DNA from: Mitsuokella sp047974105
GTDB taxonomy: Bacteria > Bacillota > Negativicutes > Selenomonadales > Selenomonadaceae
Direction of reading: 5' to 3'
Length of the DNA stretch: 64,000 bases
Assembly (NCBI RefSeq): GCF_047974105.1
Contig: NZ_JBHYRS010000002.1
Location: 186,001 to 250,000, forward strand
Shown piece after piece: positions 10,564 to 18,486 of this stretch. Position 1 is the stretch's first letter; each line of letters begins with the position of its first letter. The position numbers and the translations under genes were made by a program. The notes beneath the pieces are model-generated. The model saw nothing but the letters and a program-made list of their open reading frames with translations. It was not told the DNA's origin and did no database searches.

Positions 10564-11424
10564 TTATTTTTGGCGCTCGGCAAGTTCCGCACGCAGGGCC
10601 TGTTTCATCAGCGCGAGGTCAGGCTGTACGCCGGTCCAGAGCTTGAAAGACGCGGCCCCCTGCCCTGCGAGCATGCCTTCGCCATTGATGACGATATGGC
10701 CATGCTCCTTTGCTTCGCGCAGAAAACGCGTCACGGCCGGCGTGTAGATAATGTCGTAGACAAGGGCCGTCTTTTTGAGTTTCTCCCAGTCGACCGGTGC
10801 CATGCCCTCGACCTTCGGGTACATGCCGAGCGGCGTGGTATTGACGAGCAAATCCGTTGCGGCTAAATGCTCCCGGAATGCTGTATCTTCCCAATGCAGC
10901 ACGCGGATATCACCGTACGCCGAAAATTCCTTGGCAAGTTTTTCAGCCTTCTGCGGATTGCGCACGCCGAGCGTGATGCGTCCGGCCTTGGCGCGCAGCA
11001 GGCCAAAGATGACGGCACGCGCCGCGCCGCCCGCGCCTAAAAGCGTGACTTCTTTGCCTTTCGGGTCAAAGCCCTGCTCCTCAAGCGGCTGCATAAAACC
11101 GATATAATCCGTATTACAGCCCATCAAATGGCCCTCGCGGTTCACGACGGTATTGACGGCGCCGATGATGCGGGCATCCTCAGCCACTTCGTCGAGTTCA
11201 GCCATGATGGCCTGCTTATGCGGAATTGTAACATTCCATCCCGTAAAGTTCATGGCCCTGAGGCCAGCTACAGCCTCTTTGAGTTTTTCCGGCGGCACGG
11301 GAAGCGAGATGTAGACGTAATCAAGCCCTGCCTTTTCGATGGCCGCATTCTGCAGCACCGGCGACAGGGAATGCGCGATGGGCCAGCCCATGACGCCGAG
11401 ATTTTTAGTCGTTCCTTTGATCAT
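10564..11424 (-). CDS. aroE: Shikimate dehydrogenase
   Basis: NADPH-dependent reduction of 3-dehydroshikimate to shikimate in aromatic amino acid synthesis. At 286 residues it contains the substrate motif HSLSP near residue 18, NVTIPHK with the catalytic Lys near 67, CNTDYIGF with the catalytic Asp near 105, and the nucleotide loop LLGAGGAARAV near 130. It sits 20 bp after pncB and 30 bp before tgt, consistent with one transcript. Confidence 0.94.
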   Translation of the reverse strand: MIKGTTKNLGVMGWPIAHSLSPVLQNAAIEKAGLDYVYISLPVPPEKLKEAVAGLRAMNFTGWNVTIPHKQAIMAELDEVAEDARIIGAVNTVVNREGHLMGCNTDYIGFMQPLEEQGFDPKGKEVTLLGAGGAARAVIFGLLRAKAGRITLGVRNPQKAEKLAKEFSAYGDIRVLHWEDTAFREHLAATDLLVNTTPLGMYPKVEGMAPVDWEKLKKTALVYDIIYTPAVTRFLREAKEHGHIVINGEGMLAGQGAASFKLWTGVQPDLALMKQALRAELAERQK

Positions 11425-11444
11425 GACGTGTTCCTCTCAGCTCA

Positions 11445-12908
11445 TCAGCCGTGAGCGCGGCGCGTCTTTGTCAGAAGGTCCATCTTGAGCTCATAGTAAT
11501 CCGGCGTCATATCGAGATAATGGCGGTGCGGATTCTCAAAGCGCTGTTCCTCTTCCCAAATCTCATGGTCGAGCTGCTGTTTGACGTAGTCGCGGATGTC
11601 GGCGAGCTTCGGCAGCTCTTCCGTGCGTTTGCCCTGACGGACATAGCATTTGCGCAGGTTCTTGAATGTGCAGTTCTCAAACGAGCGGTTCTTCCACGGT
11701 TTCTGTGGGTCGACGTAACGGAACGGCTCCGTGCCGTCGATGCTCTCGCCGCAGTTGGCGATGAGGTCGGCCACGGCATGGCCGTTCTCATCGTAAACGC
11801 GGTAGAGGTCCTTGAGGCCCGGATTCGTGATTTTCTCGACGTTCTCCGAAACCTTGATGCGCGGCTCAAAGTGGTCGTCCACGCCGACGGCTGCGAGCTT
11901 GTAGACGGCGCCGAAGACCGGCTCCGACTTCGCCGTGATCAGGCGTTCGCCGATGCCGAACGAATCGATGCAGGCACCCTGATTGAAGAGCGAGCTGACC
12001 GTGAATTCGTCAAGGCTGTTCGAAACGACAATCTTGCAGTCCGGCAGGCCGGCATCATCAAGCATCTTGCGCACGCGCTTCGAGAGGTACGCGAGGTCGC
12101 CCGAGTCGATGCGGATGCCAAGGAGGCGTTTGCCCATCGGCTCGAGGACTTCATGAGCCACGCGGATGGCATTCGGGATACCCGAATGGATGACATCGTA
12201 TGTGTCGACGAGCAGAATCGTCGCATCCGGATACGTCACGGCGTATTTTTTGAAGGCTTCATACTCATCGCCGTAGAACATGACCCAGCTGTGTGCCATC
12301 GTGCCCGAAATCGGAATGCCGAACATCTGGCCAGCGGAGCACGTAGCCGTGCCGACGACGCCGCCGATGTAGGCAGCGCGGGCACCGTACGTCGCGGCAT
12401 CCATGTTGTGCGCACGGCGGGCGCCGAAGTCCGAAACTGCGCGGCCTGCCGCTGCCTTGCAGATGCGGCGTGCCTTCGTGGCAATCAGCGACTGATGATT
12501 GATCTGCGCGAGAATGGCCGTTTCGACGAGCTGGGCATCGATGAGCGGCGCCACAACCGTCAGGATTGGCTCATTCGGATACATGACCGTGCCCTCCGGC
12601 AGTGCGTAGATATCGCCCTTGAAGTGGAAGTTCCGGAGATATGTGAGGAATTCTTCCGAGAACATATGCTGCTGGCGGAAATATTCCACGTCTTCATCCG
12701 TGAATTCCATATTCTCAACGTATTCAATGACCTGCTCGAGCCCGGCGAAAATGGCAAAACCGCCTTCATCCGGATTCTGACGGTAGAACACATCAAAAGC
12801 TACCTGAACATCCTTATCATGATCCGCGAAATAACCATTGGCCATGGTCAATTCGTAAAAGTCCATCATCATCGTGATGTTGCGTTTGTCAAACTGCGTT
12901 TGCGTCAA
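11445..12908 (-). CDS. pncB: Nicotinate phosphoribosyltransferase
   Basis: Salvages nicotinate to nicotinate mononucleotide for NAD synthesis. About 487 residues, with DFYELTMANGYF at the N-terminus, RRAHNMDAATYGARAAYIGG in the core, and GIRIDSGDL and FGIGERLITAKSEP further on; all are typical of the family. Start: an in-frame TTG at 12917 touches the Shine-Dalgarno, whereas TTG at 12908 lies nine bases after AAAGGGG, so I prefer 12908. A good promoter and a tandem 8-bp repeat lie upstream (12963-13017), so the gene may be regulated by NAD status. Confidence 0.93.
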   Translation of the reverse strand: MTQTQFDKRNITMMMDFYELTMANGYFADHDKDVQVAFDVFYRQNPDEGGFAIFAGLEQVIEYVENMEFTDEDVEYFRQQHMFSEEFLTYLRNFHFKGDIYALPEGTVMYPNEPILTVVAPLIDAQLVETAILAQINHQSLIATKARRICKAAAGRAVSDFGARRAHNMDAATYGARAAYIGGVVGTATCSAGQMFGIPISGTMAHSWVMFYGDEYEAFKKYAVTYPDATILLVDTYDVIHSGIPNAIRVAHEVLEPMGKRLLGIRIDSGDLAYLSKRVRKMLDDAGLPDCKIVVSNSLDEFTVSSLFNQGACIDSFGIGERLITAKSEPVFGAVYKLAAVGVDDHFEPRIKVSENVEKITNPGLKDLYRVYDENGHAVADLIANCGESIDGTEPFRYVDPQKPWKNRSFENCTFKNLRKCYVRQGKRTEELPKLADIRDYVKQQLDHEIWEEEQRFENPHRHYLDMTPDYYELKMDLLTKTRRAHG

Positions 12909-12924
12909 TGAAGCCAACCCCTTT

Positions 12925-12946
12925 GATGCCGTGAAAAAGCACGGCC
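12925..12946 (-). promoter_or_regulatory. Leader hairpin in front of pncB
   Basis: A GCCGTG/CACGGC stem with a short T-rich loop, just upstream of the pncB ribosome-binding site. It has no T-tract, so it is not a standard terminator; it may affect translation or mRNA stability. Confidence 0.4.
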
Positions 12947-12962
12947 AAATTTATAGAATGGA

Positions 12963-13017
12963 TTTGGATATTTGGATATACGATATCAATTATATCATTT
13001 TCATCAGGGGGATGCAA
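12963..13017 (-). promoter_or_regulatory. pncB promoter with tandem 8-bp operator-like repeat
   Basis: Minus strand: -35 TTGCAT (13017-13012), 17-bp spacer, -10 TATAAT (12994-12989). Just downstream, around the expected start point, TTTGGATA (plus strand) is repeated head-to-tail at 12963-12970 and 12971-12978. That is a natural place for a repressor to bind. The regulator is unknown. Confidence 0.6.
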
Positions 13018-13058
13018 AGAAAAAGGACCGCATCCCCTTTTCTGACGCGGTCCTTTTA
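13018..13058 (-). terminator. Rho-independent terminator after the D-2-hydroxyacid dehydrogenase gene
   Basis: 11-bp perfect stem AAAAGGACCGC / GCGGTCCTTTT with T-runs on both sides, so it may work in both directions. Confidence 0.8.
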
Positions 13059-13116
13059 AAAAAATACGCGGTAATAATATAGAAGGAAAACAACCAAGAG
13101 CCTCAATATCGTCATA

Positions 13117-14085
13117 TTAATAGCCGAGACTGCGCTTGACTTCGTGGGCAAGCGGCTCCTGCTTGACAAAATGCTCGAGGTCCTCGCAGAACATCGCCAC
13201 CGTCTTGTCGCGCGTGTAGGCAAGCGTCATCTTGCCCGAGCAGTGCGGCGTCAGAATGACGTTTTTGGCTGTCCAAAGCGGGTCCCCTTCCGGAATTGGC
13301 TCCTTGACCATAACATCGAGGGCGGCGCCGGCAAGTTTGTCAGCATTAAGGGCTTCAACAAGGGCGTTCTGGTCAAGCGAATTGCCGCGGCCCACGTTGA
13401 TGACAAAGGCATCCTTCGGCAGCAGGGCCAGACGTTCACGCGAAATCATATTGTTCGTCTCCTTCGTGCCCGGCAGGCAGAGCACGAGGATGTCGGTCTT
13501 CGGCAGATACGTTTCAAGCTCATCCTGTTTGACGACTTCATCGTAAACAGGGCTGCGCTTGCGGCCCGTGCGGCTCACGCCGATGATGGCGGCAGGCTGG
13601 AACGACTGAATGCGCTCCGCGTAGCGCGTGCCGAGGTCCCCTGTGCCGACAATCGTGATGCGGCTGCCCTTGATGGAACGCAGCGGCAGGTCGTTGCGCC
13701 ACTCATGGCGGCGAATCATTTCATCGTATTCCGGATAACGGCGCAGAAGCATCAGCGTCACCATGACGAGATGCTCGGCAATCGTCACGCCGTACGCACC
13801 CGAAGAATTTGACAAGAGACACCCTTCGGGCAGCACGCCGGGCTTGAGCACGGGGTCGACGCCCGCGGAAACGCTGCAGAACCATTTGAGATGAGGCGCG
13901 GCCAAGGCAAGCTTATGGCCGCCGCCCGTCGCGGCAGCGTAGATGATGTCGACATCGGCCATATGCGGCAGGGCTTCTTCATTTGAGGTGTAGAAGGCCA
14001 CATTTATCTGATGCTCGGCCGCGGCCTGCCGGATTTTTTCGCGATGGGCATCGTTCATAAAGGAATTGACGACAGCAATATTCAT
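13117..14085 (-). CDS. D-isomer-specific 2-hydroxyacid dehydrogenase family protein
   Basis: NAD(P)-dependent reduction of a 2-keto acid to a D-2-hydroxy acid; the substrate is not readable from sequence. At 322 residues it has a degenerate N-terminal flavodoxin-like half and a clear Rossmann domain with VGTGDLGTRYAERI near residue 145. Family catalytic positions are present: Arg in NVGRGNSLD near 233, Glu in VKEPIPEGDP near 262 and His in TPHCSGKMT near 283. It has its own terminator and is the last minus-strand gene before the palindrome-rich block and the plus-strand nitrogenase-like operon. Confidence 0.88.
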   Translation of the reverse strand: MNIAVVNSFMNDAHREKIRQAAAEHQINVAFYTSNEEALPHMADVDIIYAAATGGGHKLALAAPHLKWFCSVSAGVDPVLKPGVLPEGCLLSNSSGAYGVTIAEHLVMVTLMLLRRYPEYDEMIRRHEWRNDLPLRSIKGSRITIVGTGDLGTRYAERIQSFQPAAIIGVSRTGRKRSPVYDEVVKQDELETYLPKTDILVLCLPGTKETNNMISRERLALLPKDAFVINVGRGNSLDQNALVEALNADKLAGAALDVMVKEPIPEGDPLWTAKNVILTPHCSGKMTLAYTRDKTVAMFCEDLEHFVKQEPLAHEVKRSLGY

Positions 14086-14211
14086 AAGAGAAGGCTCCCT
14101 TCCTGTAAAATTCTTGTTTCTATTTTTTATTTCGTCATGATATGGGAAAAGCCTTTTTTGTGAGCAAAAAAGATGTTACAGGGTTACATGCATTTTACGC
14201 ACATCGTAGCG

Positions 14212-14400
14212 TGGGGCGGGGAAATGTTTTTCGGCTTCGCCGCTCCGTTAAATGAGCCCCACTTTGGAGATTGACTTTGAAGAAAGTTCGCCGCCTGCCG
14301 CGGCGTTCTGACATCGCGGGTTTTAGCAGGATTTTCTTGGGGCTCAGCCCTGCGGGCAGTCACTGCGCGCCTGCAGGCGAAAAACATTCCCCCGCCCCCA
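14212..14400. repeat. Large nested palindrome (about 190 bp), unrelated to the dispersed repeat family
   Basis: Outer arms 14212-14233 and 14378-14400 pair over about 21 bp with one inserted G and one A/G change; inner arms TGAGCCCCA (14253-14261) and TGGGGCTCA (14338-14346) pair perfectly. The interior is GC-rich and non-coding. I see no second copy in the window. It could be a MITE-like remnant or a structured RNA. Confidence 0.65.
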
Positions 14401-14505
14401 GTTTCTTTTTGCTCGCGGGCAGGCGGACTTTCTCCCCTGTGCGCTTCTTTGTTTTGATCTGTTGACATCATTGCTCTTTGCCAAAACAGAGTAGAACTTC
14501 GCTCC

Positions 14506-14535
14506 CTGCCCTAAGCTGCTTCGCAGCGAGGGCAG
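14506..14535. repeat. Compact stem-loop
   Basis: CTGCCCT (14506-14512) pairs with AGGGCAG (14529-14535), enclosing a GCTGC/GCAGC inner stem with a TTC(G) loop. No T-tract, so not an obvious terminator. Confidence 0.55.
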
Positions 14536-14589
14536 AGCTCGTTCCTCGAAAATACCTGTCAAGATACGGCTGAACAATGAAGCAACACG

Positions 14590-14790
14590 ACGTAAGCCAG
14601 TGGGGCCTGCCTGTAAGCGGAGCTTTGACCGCTGGCGTGAAGAATTTATTTTTTGTCCGCCAGAACCCTTGCGAAAGAGCGTCGTCCAAACGAAGAGCGT
14701 TTAGCTCTTTCGTAAGGATACCATAAAAGACAAAAAATAAATTTAGCCACCGGCCACGCGCAGCGTCAGGCAGGCCCCGCTGGCGCCTCG
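14590..14790 (+). repeat. Dispersed palindromic repeat, long form, copy 1
   Basis: About 200-bp nested palindrome. Outer arms 14596-14613 and 14767-14784 pair over 18 bp with one G-T. Further in, AATTTATTTTTTGTC pairs with GACAAAAAATAAATTT, then CCTTGCGAAAGAGC with GCTCTTTCGTAAGG, then AAACG/CGTTT at the tip. Other long copies are at 29761-29960 and 52180-52374. They share the tip core, but the arms differ in sequence with pairing preserved. Confidence 0.9.
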
Positions 14791-14834
14791 CTTCCACTCA
14801 CCTCATCCCGCAAACTAAAAATCTGTACACATGT

Positions 14835-14863
14835 TTGAAAGAACTTCCCTTCCCCTTTATAAT
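14835..14863 (+). promoter_or_regulatory. Sigma-A-type promoter of the nitrogenase-like operon
   Basis: -35 TTGAAA (14835-14840), exactly 17 bp, -10 TATAAT (14858-14863), followed 30 bp later by the AGGAGGG ribosome-binding site of the nifH-like gene. No obvious operator palindrome overlaps it. Confidence 0.78.
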
Positions 14864-14893
14864 AGAAGGTAGTGTATTTTTAGGAGGGATTTT

Positions 14894-15655
14894 ATGCGGA
14901 AAATTGCGGTGTATGGAAAGGGCGGCATCGGCAAGTCGACGCTGACGAGCAATCTGGCGGCGGCGCTGGCTGTCATGGGGAAAAAAGTCATCCAGATTGG
15001 CTGTGACCCGAAGGCAGATTCAACGATCAATCTGCTTGGCGGCAAATCCTTGCAGTCGGTCATGGGCTATATGCGCGAATTTGATGAAGAGCCTTCAGAC
15101 CTCGCGGCTATTTCGGCGCGCGGTTTTGGCGGCGTGCTCTGCCTTGAGACGGGCGGACCGACGCCGGGGCTTGGCTGCGCGGGGCGCGGCATTATTGCGA
15201 CGTTCAATCTGCTTGAAGACCTCGAGCTCTTTGAGCAGGAACAGCCCGATGTCGTGCTCTACGACGTTCTCGGCGATGTCGTCTGCGGCGGTTTTGCCGC
15301 GCCGATCCGCGAGGGCTATGCCGAAGATGTCCTGATCGTGACGTCCGGCGAAAAAATGGCGCTTTACGCGGCCAATAACATCGCCACGGCCGTTGAGAAT
15401 TTTGCCGACCGCGGCTACGCCAAAGTCCGCGGCATCCTCCTGAACCGACGCAATGTCCCGCATGAAGAAGAAAAAGTACAGGCTTTTGCCGAAAAGCACC
15501 GCATTCCCATCCTCGCGGACATCCCGCGCAGCGACGCCATCAGCAACGCCGAGGAACGCGGCAAAACCGTCGTGGAAGATAACCCTGAGGACGCGGTCAG
15601 TCAGGAATTTTTCGCGCTGGCTAAAAAAATTCTTGCAGATCCCGAAAACAGCTGA
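14894..15655 (+). CDS. NifH-like (nitrogenase iron protein family) ATP-dependent reductase
   Basis: Predicted homodimeric [4Fe-4S] ATPase that delivers low-potential electrons to a NifDK-like partner. In 253 residues: P-loop GKGGIGKST (residues 9-17), switch I CDPKADST (37-44), and the two cluster cysteines expected of the family, C95 in GLGCAGRGI and C131 in DVVCGGFA. These cysteines separate it from ParA/MinD ATPases. It is shorter than canonical NifH (about 275-295), mainly at the C-terminus, as in divergent NifH-like proteins. AGGAGGG precedes the ATG by five bases. It is first in an operon with two D/K-like pairs and hypFCD. True nitrogen fixation is unlikely because the D/K proteins are very divergent; the electron acceptor is unknown. 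Confidence 0.9.
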   Translation: MRKIAVYGKGGIGKSTLTSNLAAALAVMGKKVIQIGCDPKADSTINLLGGKSLQSVMGYMREFDEEPSDLAAISARGFGGVLCLETGGPTPGLGCAGRGIIATFNLLEDLELFEQEQPDVVLYDVLGDVVCGGFAAPIREGYAEDVLIVTSGEKMALYAANNIATAVENFADRGYAKVRGILLNRRNVPHEEEKVQAFAEKHRIPILADIPRSDAISNAEERGKTVVEDNPEDAVSQEFFALAKKILADPENS

Positions 15656-15713
15656 AATTTTAGACGGCGCTGCATCACGTTTTAAATTCTGCCAGCCAGA
15701 GCAGGACAAGCAG

Positions 15714-15740
15714 GAAAGACAAGAAAGACAAGAAAGACAG
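15714..15740 (+). repeat. Three 9-bp tandem repeats in the nifH-like/DK gap
   Basis: GAAAGACAA at 15714-15722 and 15723-15731, then GAAAGACAG at 15732-15740, ending 16 bp before the AAGGAG ribosome-binding site of the D-K fusion gene. Copy number could change by slippage. Confidence 0.7.
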
Positions 15741-15766
15741 GACAGAAAGGGAAGAAAGGAGCGCTT

Positions 15767-18448
15767 ATGCCAGAAGCCTACAGTATCCCCATAAAAGAAC
15801 TCGCCGCCCGCATGGCGGCAAAAGGCAGTGCCGGCCTGCCGGACGAGCTGCGCACAGATAGGCACCTCATCTGCAACACGCCGGCCGCGATTGACTTCAA
15901 CTCGCCCGGCGCGCAGGGCTTTGGCGTCAAGCGCGCGGGCCTCACCATCCCCGGCAGCATCATGCTGCTCGTCTCCCCTGCCTGCTGCGGCCGCAATACG
16001 GCGGCTCTTCAGGGCGAAGGACATTACGGCGAACGCTTCGCCTATCTCGAGCTCGACGAAAACGACATCGTCACGGGCCGCCATCTCGCGAAAATTCCTG
16101 CAGCCGTCAGGGCTTTTGCGGAAAGCCGCGAAGAAGTGCCTTCCGTCGTCCTGATATGCCTGACCTGCGTCGATGCCCTTCTCGGTACGGATATGGAGCG
16201 CGTCTGCCGTAAGGCGGAAAAAACTGCGGGGCTGCCCGTGCGGCCCTGCTATATGTACGCCCTGACGCGCGAGAGCATCCGGCCGCCGATGATTGCCGTG
16301 CGCGAGACGATTTACGGTCTCCTGGAGCCACGCAAAAAAAGGCCTGCTCAGGCCAATCTCATGGGCTTTTTCTCGCCTGTCGCGGAAAACTCGGAGCTCC
16401 GCGCCTTCCTGCGGCAGGCCGGCATCCGGAAAATCGGGGAACTTGCCAGCTGCCATGCTTACGCAGACTTTCAGGAGCTCGCCGCGGCCAATTTCAACCT
16501 TGTGCTGTCAGAAGAAGCGTCTTCTGCTGCCCTGCAGCTTGAAAAGCGTCTCGGTATCCCCTCCATCCGCCTGCAGCGCCTTTATGAAATCGACAAGATT
16601 AGCCGGCAGTATCAGGCCCTCAGTAAGATTATCGGGGCTTCTCCTGCCCTGACGGCTCTGGCTGACTGCCGGCAAAGGGCAGAAGCTGCCGTTCATGATT
16701 TTTGCCAGCAGCATGATGATGCCGTTATCGCCATCGGCAGCCGCGTAAATGCCAATCCCTTTGAACTCGCGCTGGCTTTTGTCCGCTGTGGTCTGACGGT
16801 CCGCGAAATCTTTGCCCTGCCGTCCGCGGCCGATTCTTTCTATATCAAGAGACTGGCAGAGCTCTCGCCCGCTACGCGCATCTACTCGAATCTCGAGCCC
16901 ACGATTCTTTATTATGAGGAAGATACGTCCGTGACGCTCGCACTCGGCGCCGATGCCTGCACATATCATCCGCAGGCCCAAAAACTGCCTTGGAATGAGC
17001 TCGTGCAGCCCTTTGGCTATCAGGCCGTGGAAAGTCTTTTCCACGCCATGACCAAAGCCATGGACCATGACGCTGCAGTCCCGCTGCTAATCAAAGACAG
17101 CCTGACTGACGCAAAGCGTCCGGTTACGGACGGCTGCCGAGAGAAACAGGATGCAGCGGCTGAAACTGCCTCATATTCACAGGCCGTGTTTCTCGCAAAA
17201 ATTCTCGCCAAAGAAACAGAGGCAGCGGAAAAAAATGAGAAACTGCCTGCCGGCCTTTCCCTTGCCCTGCCTCCCTTTGCTCCCGATACTGCCGGTGCCG
17301 CTTCGGTGCTTTTCCCGCTCGGCGGCCTTACCGTCATCGTCGACGCGGGCGGCTGCGCCGGCAATATCTGCGGCTTTGATGAGCCACGCTGGCAAAGGGA
17401 AGATTTAGAAAAGCGTTATCCAGCAGCAAAATATCCGCACCGGCAAAATGTCCCTGCTGTCTTCAGTGCCGGCCTGCGCGATATGGATGCCATCATGGGC
17501 CGCGACGATAAACTTGTTGAGAAAATCGCAGATGCCGCTGAAAAAATCCCTGCGAAATTCGTCGGCCTTGTCAGTACGCCGGTGCCGGCCGTCATCGCCA
17601 CGGACTTTCGCGCGCTCTGCCGCATGATTGAGAACAAAACAGGGCTGCCGGCCATCGCGGCCGAGACCGACGGCACACATCTTTACGATGAAGGCGCGGG
17701 CAAGGCCTATTTGTCCCTGCTCAAAAAATTTGCCACGCCGTCTGCTGACAAAGTAAATAGAGTAAATACGCTGCAGTCCGGCAAAAGGCAGGGCGGCGAA
17801 GAGCAGCATGATGAAAAAAGTCAGCCGGACAAAGTCGGCGTGCTCGGCCTGACGCCGCTTGACTTTTCGCCCGCTGCCGAAAAATCCCTGCGCGCTGCGG
17901 TGACGGCCGCAGCCGAAAAAACAGGCAGCAAGGCCGTCTTTTTCGACCGGCTCGCTGATTTTTGTCAGGCAGGCAGCCTGCAGAAAGTCATGGTTGTTTC
18001 GCCGAGCGGCCTCAAAGCCGCCCGCTTCCTGCAGCGAAGATGCGATATTCCCATCGAAACCGAACTTCCCCGCCGTTTTCTGCAGGATTTTTGCCATGAT
18101 ATCCTGCAGAAAGTCAGGGATGCCGTGAAAGCGCAGCCCCAAAAGTCTATTTCCATCCTGATTGTCCAGCAGCAGATTTTGGCCAATAATCTTCGCAGGG
18201 CGATACTTGCGGAACTGGGATACGATGACACCTGCGTCCATGTCGGCAGTTTCTTTGCCATGGACAAACAGCTGCAGGAAAATGGCGACTGCCATTTTAA
18301 GGGGGAGCGCGACTTTTTTGCTTATCTTCAGGCGCGTCCCGAGGCTATCGTGCTCGGCGACAAAATTCTGCGGCGCGCGCTGCCGCCTGAATTTACAGGA
18401 ACATTCATCAAACTGCCGCATTTTGCCCTTTCGGGCCATTACGAATAA
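15767..18448 (+). CDS. Fused NifD-like/NifK-like protein (nitrogenase component 1 family), 893 aa
   Basis: Two nitrogenase component-1 domains in one chain. The N-terminal half (about 1-435) resembles NifD-like proteins: a cluster-ligand-like cysteine in SPACCGRN (C73/C74) and a second in ICLTCVDALLGTDM (C131/C134). It ends with FGYQAVESLFHAM, recalling the NifD C-terminal core. A charged linker (about 440-500) leads to a NifK-like half (about 505-893) with DAGGCAGNICGFDEPRW and MGRDDKLVEKI. The halves are paralogous to the separate genes at 22250 and 23611. A cysteine that NifK-type proteins have in the next strand is replaced (VSTPVPAVIATD). AAGGAG lies five bases before the ATG. Fused D-K proteins are rare; the function is unknown, and a reductase of an unusual substrate or a cofactor scaffold are the main options. 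Confidence 0.82.
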   Translation: MPEAYSIPIKELAARMAAKGSAGLPDELRTDRHLICNTPAAIDFNSPGAQGFGVKRAGLTIPGSIMLLVSPACCGRNTAALQGEGHYGERFAYLELDENDIVTGRHLAKIPAAVRAFAESREEVPSVVLICLTCVDALLGTDMERVCRKAEKTAGLPVRPCYMYALTRESIRPPMIAVRETIYGLLEPRKKRPAQANLMGFFSPVAENSELRAFLRQAGIRKIGELASCHAYADFQELAAANFNLVLSEEASSAALQLEKRLGIPSIRLQRLYEIDKISRQYQALSKIIGASPALTALADCRQRAEAAVHDFCQQHDDAVIAIGSRVNANPFELALAFVRCGLTVREIFALPSAADSFYIKRLAELSPATRIYSNLEPTILYYEEDTSVTLALGADACTYHPQAQKLPWNELVQPFGYQAVESLFHAMTKAMDHDAAVPLLIKDSLTDAKRPVTDGCREKQDAAAETASYSQAVFLAKILAKETEAAEKNEKLPAGLSLALPPFAPDTAGAASVLFPLGGLTVIVDAGGCAGNICGFDEPRWQREDLEKRYPAAKYPHRQNVPAVFSAGLRDMDAIMGRDDKLVEKIADAAEKIPAKFVGLVSTPVPAVIATDFRALCRMIENKTGLPAIAAETDGTHLYDEGAGKAYLSLLKKFATPSADKVNRVNTLQSGKRQGGEEQHDEKSQPDKVGVLGLTPLDFSPAAEKSLRAAVTAAAEKTGSKAVFFDRLADFCQAGSLQKVMVVSPSGLKAARFLQRRCDIPIETELPRRFLQDFCHDILQKVRDAVKAQPQKSISILIVQQQILANNLRRAILAELGYDDTCVHVGSFFAMDKQLQENGDCHFKGERDFFAYLQARPEAIVLGDKILRRALPPEFTGTFIKLPHFALSGHYE

Positions 18449-18486
18449 ATCAGCCTAAAAGCATAAATATATATGAGGAAATTCTT

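Larger units (their letters stand above)
14086..14893. other. 808-bp non-coding divergent region packed with palindromes
   Basis: Lies between the minus-strand dehydrogenase and the plus-strand nifH-like gene. It holds, in order, a large nested palindrome (14212-14400), a compact hairpin (14506-14535), one long copy of the dispersed repeat family (about 14590-14790) and the nifH-like promoter (14835-14863). Short open frames here fall inside the palindromes, change frame and lack ribosome-binding sites, so I call no gene. Confidence 0.75.

Noticed and set aside
14184..14797. Several small frames (60-110 codons) in the palindromic block
   Set aside because: They lie inside inverted repeats, lack ribosome-binding sites, and the palindromes explain the openness.
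14894..15655. NifH-like protein as a ParA/MinD ATPase
   Set aside because: Two cluster cysteines at the NifH positions (C95, C131), the DPKADST switch and D/K-like neighbours favour the nitrogenase iron-protein family.
15095..18439. Minus-strand frames of 453 and 344 codons over the nifH-like/D-K fusion genes
   Set aside because: They oppose genes with clear cluster-ligand motifs; one includes a low-complexity LSC repeat that is just the reverse of the 9-bp DNA repeat.
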